This document shows positions 37,214 through 45,450 of a DNA stretch of 56,892 nt, piece after piece (within the stretch, counting starts at the first letter, position 1; every line of letters starts with the position of its first letter). The notes under the pieces are model-generated. The model was not told the DNA's origin, ran no database searches, and worked only from the letters and a program-made list of their open reading frames with translations. Source of the stretch: Gemmatimonas sp. (GTDB taxonomy: Bacteria > Gemmatimonadota > Gemmatimonadetes > Longimicrobiales > Longimicrobiaceae); contig WHSP01000012.1 of NCBI GenBank assembly GCA_009380025.1, positions 1 through 56,892 of the forward strand, given 5' to 3'. A program made the translations under genes and the position numbers.

Positions 37214-37966
37214 TTAACGATATAGCAGGATGGCTGATCCTCCAAAAGGGAAGACACGCTGAGCCGAGCCGAAGTAAGGTTCGACCTCCGCAATCAACCA
37301 GGCAGTTGCCGAGGCCAGCGTTTCGCCCGTCCGCTCCAATTCCGCGCTCACGTTGGACTGCGTTGTCAGGTAGGTAGCGAGGAGCTCACGTGACATCGAA
37401 ACGTCGCGCTGAATCTCCCAGCGGTCGCGGATTGAGAACCCGAGGTGGGCCACATTCTCATCGGTAACGGCGTCGTCCTTCCTCTGCCGATTCGGGTATC
37501 GCTGCAAGTAGCCTTCTCTGCTCCAGACACTGAACTCGGGCACGTCTCTCATCGTCCCACCGAACCAGGTGTTGACGATGAACACCCACCCGTCAGGACG
37601 CAGCACCCTTGAGGCCTCGGACAGGAATGCCTCGCGACCGACCCAATGGAGGGCCAGTCCGACTCCAACAAGATCGAAGGAGCCAGGGGCGTATGGAAGC
37701 CTCTCGGCGACCGCACTGCAGTAGGCGATCTCCGCGTCGGGAATGCCCTGGGAAAGCATGGCCCAGGATGGATCAACGGCGTGGACTTGTCGCACGACGC
37801 CAGCCAGTGCCCGGGCGGAAATCCCAGTGCCACAGCCAACGTCCAGGGCGCGATCGAGGGGTCCGGTATGCTCGAGGAGGCGGCCGTTGAACTCGCCGTT
37901 CAGCTCAGGCCGGGCCCGCGCATAGCGCTCTGCCGTGTCGCAGTTGAGGAAGTAGTTAGTCGACAT
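37214..37966 (-). CDS. class I SAM-dependent methyltransferase
   Basis: A 250-residue cytosolic methyltransferase of the type-11 group. Motif I is ALDVGCGTGISARALAG (about 40-56) for SAM binding, motif II is VHAVDPSWAML, a mid motif is EIAYCSAVAERLPYAPGSFD, and the post-motif block is LVGVGLALHWVGREAFLSEA, then RVLRPDGWVFI. The C-terminal part (RDVSMSRELLATYLTTQSNV) matches the proteins that act on small molecules with a 'Y..T.SN' helix. Substrate unknown. It converges on the Uma2 gene with a 170-base gap; a start at 37966 is followed by MSTNYFLNCDTAERYARAR, which fits the usual N-terminus of this family. Confidence 0.85.
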   Translation of the reverse strand: MSTNYFLNCDTAERYARARPELNGEFNGRLLEHTGPLDRALDVGCGTGISARALAGVVRQVHAVDPSWAMLSQGIPDAEIAYCSAVAERLPYAPGSFDLVGVGLALHWVGREAFLSEASRVLRPDGWVFIVNTWFGGTMRDVPEFSVWSREGYLQRYPNRQRKDDAVTDENVAHLGFSIRDRWEIQRDVSMSRELLATYLTTQSNVSAELERTGETLASATAWLIAEVEPYFGSAQRVFPFGGSAILLYR

Positions 37967-38274
37967 TCAGACTCTGTAGTATTGCAGTCTCATCGACCTG
38001 GCCGGAGTTCTGGCTGAGCCTGGGTTCCAGAGGGAACCGCCAGGAAATACCGCAGAGCCGCTGAGGAGGCAGAGAACTCAACTGAAGAAGGATCCTAAGC
38101 GGTTGACGTGACCCAGGGTTTCATAAATCAATCGATCCCGACTATCGATAATTGGCAGGTCCTTGCTATCTAAGAGGAATCCTCTGCGACCTCCGCGGCT
38201 CAGCGGTACATCCCCGTAGTGGACGCCGATGTGCCAAGTGAGGCACCTTGGAGATGGAGCCCGGGGAGATCCGA

Positions 38275-38361
38275 ATGAATGACGTGACCGATAAGATCAT
38301 CGGGTCGGCGATCGAAGCTCACCGAACTATCAGTCCTCGGAGTCGCACGGCACCCCGATAA
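38275..38361 (+). pseudogene. GxxExxY protein N-terminal scrap
   Basis: Twenty-eight codons starting MNDVTDKIIGSAIEAHRTI match the opening of GxxExxY proteins (normally M..IT..IIGAAIEVHR.LGPGLLESAY), which have a PD-(D/E)XK nuclease fold. It then diverges and hits a stop inside the 3' end of the opposing MerR gene, with which it overlaps by 32 bases. The catalytic part is absent. The rest of the 37967-38329 region holds diverged 'cgcagag'/'ctccgcg' repeat pieces and no gene. Confidence 0.55.
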
Positions 38362-38725
38362 CGCAGTCCTCCAGCCGCACACACCCACAGCCTAGCCCCA
38401 CCTCGATGGCCCGGCGCATGCAATGCGCCCGTTCGATCAGTTCGTCGAGCTCTCGAAGCTTCGCCTCAGCGAGCGCCTGCCACCGCTCGTTCATCGGTGT
38501 CTCGGTACCGAAACCATGGAAGAGCGTGCGGATCTCGTTCAGGGTGAATCCGGCGCGCTGTGCGAACTGCATCACCTCCAGCATCCGCAACACCACCGGC
38601 TCATACCGTCGCCGGCCATTCACACGCCGCGCGGCCGGTAGGAGCCCGATCTCCTCGTAGTAGCGCAAGGCGGAGGTCCGGAGCCCCGTCTCGCGTGCCA
38701 CCTGTCCAATCGTCAGCTCACTCAT
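38330..38725 (-). CDS. SoxR-like MerR family regulator
   Basis: A 131-residue MerR regulator. Helix-turn-helix: LTIGQVARETGLRTSALRYY, then EEIGLLPAARRVNGRRRYE. The dimer helix is LRELDELIERAHCMRRAIEV. The C-terminal Cys cluster is GLGCGCVRLEDC plus a final VPC. In SoxR the iron-sulfur motif is C-x2-C-x-C-x5-C; here the last three positions are present but the first Cys is Gly, and an extra Cys lies five residues on. It is divergent from the Cys-rich protein and thioredoxin genes with a shared SoxR-box-like palindrome in between, so it likely controls them. Ligand could be redox stress, a metal or an electrophile. Confidence 0.82.
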   Translation of the reverse strand: MSELTIGQVARETGLRTSALRYYEEIGLLPAARRVNGRRRYEPVVLRMLEVMQFAQRAGFTLNEIRTLFHGFGTETPMNERWQALAEAKLRELDELIERAHCMRRAIEVGLGCGCVRLEDCVIGVPCDSED

Positions 38726-38738
38726 CTTCGCTCCCTTG

Positions 38739-38758
38739 ACTTCAAGTCAACTTGAAGT
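38739..38758. promoter_or_regulatory. MerR/SoxR-type operator-promoter
   Basis: ACTTCAAGT-CA-ACTTGAAGT is a perfect 9-bp inverted repeat overlapping a TTGACT -35 (38736-38741) and lying 14 bases upstream of merR. It resembles the soxS operator (CCTCAAGTTAACTTGAGG) known from Escherichia coli, and a stretched spacer to a TAGCCT-like -10 fits MerR-type activation of the rightward genes. Confidence 0.75.
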
Positions 38759-38807
38759 TGTAGCCTTCGAACGGCAGCCGCAACAACCCGCTGACCGGAG
38801 AGAGGCA

Positions 38808-39161
38808 ATGACGGAGCAGATCGGCAGAAGAGAGTACGCGTGCGACGCATCGGCGATCCCGCGGGAACAGCGGGAGTCTCATCTATCCCTCACCAAATGG
38901 CTGTCCGGCGCCGTCGTCGAGCGACGGGGCCTTGCCGAGGGTTACACGTACCGTCTCCCCGCCGCCGCGTTGGTCAACATCACCGCCTTCGTCGCAAACG
39001 AGCGCCGGTGTTGTCCGTACCTCGGTTTCGAGCTCGAGCCGGCCAGAGGCGAGGCTTTCGTATGGCTGCGCGTCACGGGGCCGCCGGGGGCAACTGGGCT
39101 CCTGGACGACGTTCTCACCACATCAGGAGGCCAGGATGAATCTTTTCCAGCAGGTAGATGA
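38808..39161 (+). CDS. small Cys-containing protein in a MerR-controlled operon
   Basis: A 117-residue cytosolic protein with no membrane segment. Key features are YACDASAIPREQRESHLSLT near the N-terminus and VNITAFVANERRCCPYLGFE (about 62-81), with an adjacent Cys pair, followed by VWLRVTGPPGATGLL. I have seen proteins with this 'F...ER.CCPFL.FEL' motif next to mercury or MerR loci; their biochemical role is unknown to me. ATG 38808 has GAGAGAGG 4 bases upstream. It overlaps the thioredoxin gene by 26 bases and is the first gene after the SoxR-box-like operator. A role in thiol or metal binding is plausible but unproven. Confidence 0.7.
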   Translation: MTEQIGRREYACDASAIPREQRESHLSLTKWLSGAVVERRGLAEGYTYRLPAAALVNITAFVANERRCCPYLGFELEPARGEAFVWLRVTGPPGATGLLDDVLTTSGGQDESFPAGR

Positions 39162-39477
39162 TCGGTCGATCGATACGGTGATCGAGGAGACCGAAGAATT
39201 GATCGCGCTTGAGTTCACGGCGGCGTGGTGCGGCCCGTGCCGGGTGCTCGCCCCGATTCTTGAGCGGCTGGCTGCCGAGTACGAGGGCAGGCTGCGCGTG
39301 TTGAGTCTCGACGCCGACGAGAATCCACATACCGTCACGCGTTTCAGCGTTCGCGGGATGCCGACGATCGTTTTCCTCCGGGAGGGTCTCGACGTCGATC
39401 GGTCGATCGGCGCGGTGCCCGAGAAGATCCTACGATCGAGGATCGATGCGAACCTCGGGGGAGTCGCTACAGAGTAA
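39136..39477 (+). CDS. thioredoxin
   Basis: A 113-residue cytosolic thioredoxin. The active site WCGPC is Trp31-Cys32-Gly-Pro-Cys35 in EFTAAWCGPCRVLAPILERL, the conserved cis-Pro is in VRGMPTIVFL (about 75), and the length is normal. Start ATG 39136 has AGGAGG upstream; the gene starts inside the preceding one, so translational coupling is likely. It reduces protein disulfides, probably as part of the MerR-controlled response upstream. A dedicated thioredoxin in a two-gene MerR operon suggests redox or metal stress. No thioredoxin reductase is encoded nearby. Confidence 0.93.
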   Translation: MNLFQQVDDRSIDTVIEETEELIALEFTAAWCGPCRVLAPILERLAAEYEGRLRVLSLDADENPHTVTRFSVRGMPTIVFLREGLDVDRSIGAVPEKILRSRIDANLGGVATE

Positions 39478-39638
39478 CGGCGTTGTCGTGGCCGTTGTGA
39501 GCCCGGAGTCAGGCGCCGTTCGAGGCGATCGACCGTACACAGTGTCCACCCTGTCGCGCTGCTCTTGGCGAGGTATCTTGTAGGCGACGAACCAGCCGCT
39601 CGTCCTTCCAGATAACCTGACGTCCTCGAGGTGAATCG

Positions 39639-41876
39639 ATGAAGCTTGGAAGCGGATTCTTGCTGGCCGCTGCTCTGATCGTGCCCGGGTTGGCGAGCGG
39701 GCAGGAGGCACTCGACCCCATTGAAGTGACAGCGACGAGGTCGGGGGTTGCGGTGCACGTCGAGGTGGGGCCGACGATCGACGGGCGCCTCGACGAGGAG
39801 GTCTGGACGGCCGCGGAGCCGCTGGGAGACTTCGTTCAGCACGAGCCGCTGGAAGGCAGGCCGGCGACGGAGCGGACCGAGGTACGAATCGTCTACGATT
39901 CCGCGGCGGTGTACGTCGGCGCCTGGCTCTTCGACACGGAAGCGGAGCGCATCATCGTCGGGGAGCGCCGACGGGATGCAAACCTTCCCGATTCCGATGC
40001 GTTCATGGTGGTGCTGGATACGTATCGGGATCTCCAGAACGGGTTCGTCTTCGGGACGAACCCGGGCGGAATCGAGTACGACGGACAGGTTCGAGGCGAG
40101 GGTGGCGCGGACACGAACTGGGATGGCGGTTGGACCGTACGCACCTCGCGGGATGGCGAGGGATGGTACGCCGAGATACGGATTCCCTTCTCGACAGTAC
40201 GCTACGGGCCTGGTGAGGAGCAAACCTGGGGGTTGAACCTCGTCCGCTACATCGGCCGGAAGAACGAGCAGGTGGTATGGTCGCCGGTTGCGCAGCAATT
40301 CGGGTTCTATCGTTTGACGGAGGCGGGGCTGCTAGAGGGACTACAACCTCCGCCACGGCGGATAACCACCGTGACGCCGTACGCGCTCGGCGCCGCACAA
40401 CGGATTCCGCCGATCGATGCCGACGTCACCTACCCCTTCGAGATGGGTGCCGACGCGAAGTTGGGGATCACTCCGAGCCTGAGCCTCGACCTCACGGTGA
40501 ACACCGACTTCGCCCAGGTCGAGGCCGACGACCAGCAGGTCGACCTATCCCGCTTCAGCCTCTTCTTTCCCGAGAAACGCCCCTTCTTCCTCGAGAACGC
40601 CGGCGTGTTCTCCGTTGGTCTGAACTCGTTCCCAGCCCGAACGAGTGGCCGGACGCAGCTCTTCCACAGCAGACGAATCGGCGTCGCCGGCGGGCAGCAG
40701 GTGCCAATCGACTGGGGGAGCCGGCTGTCCGGCCGGGTCGTCGGCATGGACGTGGGGATATTGCACATGCGAACCGAGGGGCTGACCGACGTGCAGGATG
40801 CGACGGGGTGGACGGTAGCGAGGGTCGCCCGCGAGCTGCCGAACCGCTCCCGCATCGGAGGCATCTTCACCTCCCGCGGCTCGACGGACGTCTCGGGCGA
40901 CTACAATCGCACCTATGGACTCGACGCGCGTGTGGGGATCGGGGAGGAGTGGACGTTCAACGGCGTCGCGGGGCTCACGGAGACGCCCGATGCCGATGGG
41001 GGGCAGGAGCTGCTCAGCTTCGTCGGCGAGTACCTGACCCGTGACTGGTATCTGCGGGGGTACTACGACCAGGTCGGGAGGAACTTCAACCCCGAAGTCG
41101 GATTCGTGCCGTACTCGGGGTTCAGGGAGGCGAACCTTCGTGTCGAGCGGATTTATCGGCCGCGGGCATCGTGGCTCCGTGAGTTCCGGACGCACACCCG
41201 TCAGACGCTCACCTTCGACATCGACTCCGGCTTCAAGGAGTCCCACATCGCCCATCTGCACAGCAACTTCAACTTCGAGGACGGGAGCAACTTCAGCCCC
41301 GCCGTGAACTGGGTGGTCGAGGGACTGGACGAGCCGTTCCAGATCAGTGGGACCGATATCGTCGTACCGGCAGGCACGTACTCAGGGTGGAACTCGTACG
41401 CGACGGCGAGGACGAATCCAGCGGCTCCCCTCTCCTTCAACGGACGCTACGACGTCGGGAGCTTCTTGAGCGGCGATCGGGTTGGCGGGTCTCTTGGGTT
41501 GTCTGTACGCCGCGGTGCGACCATGACTAGCAGCTTCAACGTCTCCCACAACCGGATCCGGCTGCCCGAGGGGGACTTCAACACTACTCTTACCCGCTTC
41601 GGCCTACGCTACGCCTTTACGCCGGGCATCTTCCTCCAGTCGTTACTCCAATATAGCGACCAGACCGGTGTCTGGTCGGGGAACGTTCGCTTCGGGTGGT
41701 TGGATACGGCCGGAACGGGGCTGTTTCTCGTCTACAACGAGCGCCAGACGATGGACGTGCTGGGGATGTCGGGGTTGCTGCCGAGGAACCCGCTCGAGCT
41801 GCCGGAACGTACCTTCGCGATCAAGTATACCCGACAGTTCGACCTGTCGGAGCTGACGGACGGATTCGGCGAATGA
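39639..41876 (+). CDS. DUF5916 outer-membrane protein with CBM9-like domain
   Basis: A 745-residue exported protein. Signal peptide: KLGSGFLLAAALIVPGLASG (cleaved near 21-23). Residues about 48-230 are a carbohydrate-binding family 9-like beta domain (TIDGRLDEEVWTAAEPLGDF, VRIVYDSAAVYVGAWLFD). Then comes the DUF5916 region (GITPSLSLDLTVNTDFAQVE, FSLFFPEKRPFFLENAGVF) and a membrane beta-barrel ending in GGSLGLSVRRGATMTSSFNV and a terminal ..RTFAIKYTRQFD. DUF5916 proteins are common in Bacteroidota and Gemmatimonadota outer membranes; substrate unknown. It is monocistronic and converges on the acyl-AMP ligase with an interspersed repeat between. A start upstream of ATG 39639 is not supported. 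Confidence 0.87.
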   Translation: MKLGSGFLLAAALIVPGLASGQEALDPIEVTATRSGVAVHVEVGPTIDGRLDEEVWTAAEPLGDFVQHEPLEGRPATERTEVRIVYDSAAVYVGAWLFDTEAERIIVGERRRDANLPDSDAFMVVLDTYRDLQNGFVFGTNPGGIEYDGQVRGEGGADTNWDGGWTVRTSRDGEGWYAEIRIPFSTVRYGPGEEQTWGLNLVRYIGRKNEQVVWSPVAQQFGFYRLTEAGLLEGLQPPPRRITTVTPYALGAAQRIPPIDADVTYPFEMGADAKLGITPSLSLDLTVNTDFAQVEADDQQVDLSRFSLFFPEKRPFFLENAGVFSVGLNSFPARTSGRTQLFHSRRIGVAGGQQVPIDWGSRLSGRVVGMDVGILHMRTEGLTDVQDATGWTVARVARELPNRSRIGGIFTSRGSTDVSGDYNRTYGLDARVGIGEEWTFNGVAGLTETPDADGGQELLSFVGEYLTRDWYLRGYYDQVGRNFNPEVGFVPYSGFREANLRVERIYRPRASWLREFRTHTRQTLTFDIDSGFKESHIAHLHSNFNFEDGSNFSPAVNWVVEGLDEPFQISGTDIVVPAGTYSGWNSYATARTNPAAPLSFNGRYDVGSFLSGDRVGGSLGLSVRRGATMTSSFNVSHNRIRLPEGDFNTTLTRFGLRYAFTPGIFLQSLLQYSDQTGVWSGNVRFGWLDTAGTGLFLVYNERQTMDVLGMSGLLPRNPLELPERTFAIKYTRQFDLSELTDGFGE

Positions 41877-41899
41877 GCCGTTAGATAACAGGTCGGAGC

Positions 41900-42047
41900 G
41901 AAGGCCGAAGAGATCGTGCAGGTCAAGGCGCGCGACGAGCCGCGAGTGAGGCGTACATTCGTATGCCGCAGGGAGCGGCGAGGAAGCGGGCGCCCGAAGG
42001 AAGCATCCGTTCCCACGCAGAGATGCACGATTTATCAAACGGCCTTC
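41900..42047. repeat. MITE-like interspersed repeat with terminal inverted repeats, copy A
   Basis: A 148-base element. It opens GAAGGCCG-AAGAG-ATCGTGCA and closes TGCACGAT-TTATCAAA-CGGCCTTC, so both outer (GAAGGCCG/CGGCCTTC) and inner (ATCGTGCA/TGCACGAT) segments pair exactly. The internal part has AAGGCGCGCGACGAGCCGCG, then AGTGAGGCGTAC and GGAGCGGCGAGGAAGCGGG. It sits between convergent stop codons, and its right end overlaps the stop codon of the acyl-AMP ligase. Other copies: 36001, 49129, 55690, 56777. Confidence 0.75.
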
Positions 42048-43632
42048 AACCACGGCCGATCAACCGTAGAAGAGCCGGCATGTCCGTCTTCGAAGCATGC
42101 CGCGGATCGCGCGGGATATGGCGGAGGATGTGGACGACGTCGACGGGGATCGGTTCCAGCCGTCCGACGAGGACAAATTCGGGCGCCGTGCCGAAGGTTC
42201 CTGGCGGCGCCTCGATGCACAGGACGGCGCGGTGGCCGAGGATCGGGTCCGGGATGCCGAAGTAGCTGGCGTGGCGAACACCGGGAAAGTCGAGCGCCTT
42301 GAGCTCCGCCGGGGCACTCCACCAGGTGAAGCCACTGCGCACGACGCGCGTTGCGACCCGTCCTAGTAACCAGAGGGTGCCGTCTTCGGCGAGCCGACCC
42401 GCGTCCCCGGTGCGGTGCCAGGTCCGGTCGCCATCCTGGATCTTGTGGAGGGCGGTCTCTTCGGGTGAGTCGAGATACGCTCCGACGACATGGTCGCCCG
42501 TCACCACGATCTCACCGGTTGCCCCACGCTCGAGTTCCCACTCTTGCCAACCGCCATCGCCCAACTGGATCGGGCCGTCCGCAACGCGGACGATCCGCAC
42601 GGAGATCTCCGGCACCGTGACACCGCAGCACAGGCCTGCCTCCGGCCCCTCCCTGCTCATCGCTCGGACCATCGCATCCGCACTGATCCCGGCGATCGGC
42701 TCGGCCTCCGTGCTTCCGTAGACGACGTTGGCTCCCTCGCGGGTGAGCTGGCCCAGGGCCCTCGCGAGCCGGGGATAAACGGGGGACCCGCCCGCCCACA
42801 GCCGTACGTCAAGCGTACGTCTGTTTTCGCGACACCAGTCTGCGAGGTGTTGGTAGAACGCGGGCGAACCGCTCGTCGTCGTGACCCCCTCCTCTTTGAT
42901 CTGTGCGACGATACGCTGCGGGTCGACCTCTGCCGGCCTGGCGGGGTCGAAGTCGGGAAGGACGGTCGTGATGCCGGAGGCGAGGTTGTTGAGCACGAAT
43001 ACCGGCAGGGTCGGCATGTCGACGTCGTCCGGCGCGAGGCGCAGATGATTCGCGAGGGCGAGGTGCTGCGCCCAGAGAAGATCGTGAGAGCGGGGAACAG
43101 CCTTGGGAGTTCCTGTGCTCCCTGTCGTGAACGTGATCAGGGCAGGCACGGAGGCGTCGACATCCGCTGGGGGCGCTGCGTCCTCCCTCTCGAACCGCTC
43201 CAGCGCGAGGAACCTCCCAGTCACGATCCAATGGTGTGCGATGGACCGGAGCGCGGGGCTGATGAGTCGGAAGGCGTGCGCGGCCGGCATCGCGATGAAC
43301 AGATTGGGCCGTGCGACTCGCACCACCGCGTCGAGCCTATGTCGATCCGTCCACGCGTCGACCAGGACGACCGCCGCTCCGGTGTGGAGTGCTCCCATCA
43401 TGGCCAGGTACAGGTCGATCGACATCGGGACGAAGATCAGGACGCGGCTTCCCGGGCCGATACCGACTTCCCGCATGCCCGCCGCGAGCCTAGCCACTCG
43501 CCTCGCCAGCTCGCCGAAGGTAATCTCTCGGCGATCGCCCTCCCCTGCCTCGACGATTGCGGGCCGGTCAGGGAGGGCGGCAGCGCGCTCGATCAGCCGA
43601 TTCGGGATGCTCCCGGTCACGATTCGCACCAT
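42046..43632 (-). CDS. AMP-dependent fatty acyl synthetase/ligase
   Basis: A 528-residue ANL-superfamily enzyme that activates a carboxylic acid with ATP. The AMP-binding P-loop is TFTTGSTGTPKAVPRSHDLL (about 170-190), the adenine motif is VVYGSTEAEPIAG (about 308-320), and a core region TWHRTGDAGRLAEDGTLWLL (about 430-450) carries the catalytic Asp and hinge. The family looks closest to the fatty-acyl-AMP/CoA ligases of olefin or lipid loci (OleC-like), but no other ole genes are visible, so this should be taken as an acyl ligase only. The usual C-terminal Lys lies in RDPRHASKTDMP. It starts inside the DUF3419 remnant (16-base overlap). Confidence 0.82.
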   Translation of the reverse strand: MVRIVTGSIPNRLIERAAALPDRPAIVEAGEGDRREITFGELARRVARLAAGMREVGIGPGSRVLIFVPMSIDLYLAMMGALHTGAAVVLVDAWTDRHRLDAVVRVARPNLFIAMPAAHAFRLISPALRSIAHHWIVTGRFLALERFEREDAAPPADVDASVPALITFTTGSTGTPKAVPRSHDLLWAQHLALANHLRLAPDDVDMPTLPVFVLNNLASGITTVLPDFDPARPAEVDPQRIVAQIKEEGVTTTSGSPAFYQHLADWCRENRRTLDVRLWAGGSPVYPRLARALGQLTREGANVVYGSTEAEPIAGISADAMVRAMSREGPEAGLCCGVTVPEISVRIVRVADGPIQLGDGGWQEWELERGATGEIVVTGDHVVGAYLDSPEETALHKIQDGDRTWHRTGDAGRLAEDGTLWLLGRVATRVVRSGFTWWSAPAELKALDFPGVRHASYFGIPDPILGHRAVLCIEAPPGTFGTAPEFVLVGRLEPIPVDVVHILRHIPRDPRHASKTDMPALLRLIGRG

Positions 43633-44042
43633 TCGTAGAGGCGGTAGCGGCGAAATAGCTCACTTCCGGTTCGTCCTGAGATCCGCTTCGACGCGTTCGA
43701 GGCGTGCATGAGTGCGTGGAGTACGGACGCTCCGTGCCCGCCAGCGGCTCTGTTCACGTCTTCCACGAGGACGCCGCCGAGGCCGATCCCCCGCGCCTCC
43801 GGGCGCGCACGCTCCAGCAGCTTGCCGTAGATCCTCGCGTGCTTCGCGGGAGCCATATATTCGATGATGTCGGAGAGGTTGAAGCCGTCGAATTCGCCTT
43901 GAACCGAGTCGACGCCGACGTGATGCCGTGAGAGTCGAGCCAGATTCTCGCGAATGCGTGCGGTCGAGATCGGGCAAAGGTAGAGCGGTAGGGCCTCGGG
44001 AGTAAAGCCACTGGTCATGATAGAGACGAGATAGGGCTCGAC
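43617..44042 (-). pseudogene. DUF3419 (BtaA-like) protein, C-terminal fragment
   Basis: About 140 residues match the C-terminal third of DUF3419 proteins: PYLVSIMTSGFTPEALPLYL, then HHVGVDSVQGEFDGFNLSDI and IEYMAPAKHARIYGKLLERA. DUF3419 includes BtaA, the SAM:diacylglycerol 3-amino-3-carboxypropyl transferase of betaine-lipid synthesis. About 220 N-terminal residues are missing; upstream the sequence is a REP-like repeat (44103-44152), so a rearrangement removed the 5' part. The frame runs on into it but has no credible start. The tail (SELFRRYRLYEWCES) is plausible as the real C-terminus. Overlaps the next gene's start by 16 bases. Confidence 0.65.
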
Positions 44043-44102
44043 CCTGTCATCCTGGAGGGCCTTTTTCATCCCGCCCACTGTTACTATCCCGGGGGCCATT
44101 TT

Positions 44103-44152
44103 CGTCATCCCGGGGCCACACCCCGTCATCCCCGCCTACGCGGGAATGACGG
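44103..44152. repeat. REP-like repeat (GTCATCCC family)
   Basis: Two GTCATCCC units in direct order are followed by GCCTACGCGGGAATGACGGA, which inverts the second one (GTCATCCCCGCCTACGCGGG). It lies at the broken 5' end of the DUF3419 fragment. Confidence 0.7.
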
Positions 44153-44247
44153 AGAAGAACAAGGAATGATGGAGAAGGAAAGCCGGAATGGGCGGAAAGC
44201 GTGCTGGAAGGGATCGTGACGCCAGAACCCTCAGGGTCCCGGCGCGT

Positions 44248-45438
44248 TCAAGGGCGTGACCCGGAAGACAAGGCCTTCTCGAGTGGCGTCCGGAACCGCG
44301 GGATCACCGTCGCCCCGGCCATCCAGCGCGTCAGCTCGTTTGCCTCTTCCGCCGCGAGGCTCCGGACCTCCGCTCCGACGTCCTCCAGCAGTCGGACTAC
44401 GACCTCACCGTCTGGCCGCTGTGCCCAACCGCCGATGATCCGACCGTCGAACCAGACGGAAGGCCCGATGTTGCCGTTCGTGTCGAAGAGGGCCTCGGAG
44501 TGCGGACCGAGATACCAATCACGTGACTTCCACCCCATTGGCGTGGAATCGAGAGCGGGGAGGAGAGCGACACCGGCAGCCTCCGGGACGACCGGATCGA
44601 CGTCATCAGCGAGGATCATCCCCTCGTCGCCACCATCGAACCGAACCGGAACAGTCTCGAGCTTGGCCAAAGCTGCTTTCGCTTCCCGCGCCGTCCAACC
44701 CGTCCACCAGCGAAGGTCGGTCAGACTCACCGGTCCATAGGCCGACAGATAGCGGCGCGCGATCTCGACCTGTCCTTCCCCCGGCTCTCTTCGATCGAAC
44801 GCCTGGCCGAACCATCTGGTGGTACTCGCCCAGTGGTACTGACTGGATCGCCAGGAGCCCGCGCTTCGCGTTCGCACGATCGAGCCGTCCATCGCCATCA
44901 AGAAAAGAAACCGCGACGACAACTTCGTTCGTGTCGACCACGTTCCGGATCCCAGCGTCACCTGTGTCCCGAGCCCCGGAATCTTCTCCGTCAGCTCCTG
45001 CGTGCGCAACTCGACCGGCTCGCCCAGCACTTCCAGAACCTGTGACTCGAGATCACTGACTAACCTAGCGAACTCCTCCCGCGACACCTCGGCCTCGAGC
45101 CACTTCTCCACCCTCCGCCGCTCCTGGCCGGCGATCTGACGCGTGGCGCCTGCCTCGAAGATCTCCGCATCCTCACGCGGAACGAGGAAAAGGGTCCCCC
45201 GCATTGCGTGCAGACGCCACAACGTCCGATCCTCGCACAGGGCGCGATCCAGGTCAGAGGTCTCGAATCCGGCCAGCCGTGCCCGCATCGACAGATACGG
45301 CGTCGACGGATCGGTCGAGTGGACCGCGACCAGACTTCTCGCTAGATCCATCACGTCGGCCGCGGTTCGGCCCAGATGGTGGCGCCGGACCAACCGCCTC
45401 CGCCGCTCGTCATCCGTCATCCGGACCGCGGACGACAT
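44248..45438 (-). CDS. winged-helix DNA-binding domain protein (HTH_42/AlkZ-like)
   Basis: A 396-residue cytosolic protein of the family with tandem winged helices (PF06224, 'winged helix DNA-binding domain'). Visible blocks are VAVHSTDPSTPYLSMRARLA, CEDRTLWRLHAMRGTLFLVP, ARRYLSAYGPVSLTDLRWWT, and C-terminal LPALDSTPMGWKSRDWYLGP and NGNIGPSVWFDGRIIGGWAQ. The family includes AlkZ/YcaQ-type DNA glycosylases that unhook crosslinks or alkylated bases, whose key QxQ/QxD motif I do not see here, so glycosylase activity is unproven. ATG 45438 is chosen (MSSAVRMTDDERR). It is downstream of the PhnB-like VOC gene with a 12-base gap, so the two may be co-transcribed. Confidence 0.82.
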   Translation of the reverse strand: MSSAVRMTDDERRRRLVRRHHLGRTAADVMDLARSLVAVHSTDPSTPYLSMRARLAGFETSDLDRALCEDRTLWRLHAMRGTLFLVPREDAEIFEAGATRQIAGQERRRVEKWLEAEVSREEFARLVSDLESQVLEVLGEPVELRTQELTEKIPGLGTQVTLGSGTWSTRTKLSSRFLFLMAMDGSIVRTRSAGSWRSSQYHWASTTRWFGQAFDRREPGEGQVEIARRYLSAYGPVSLTDLRWWTGWTAREAKAALAKLETVPVRFDGGDEGMILADDVDPVVPEAAGVALLPALDSTPMGWKSRDWYLGPHSEALFDTNGNIGPSVWFDGRIIGGWAQRPDGEVVVRLLEDVGAEVRSLAAEEANELTRWMAGATVIPRFRTPLEKALSSGSRP

Positions 45439-45450
45439 CGATCCCTGTCC

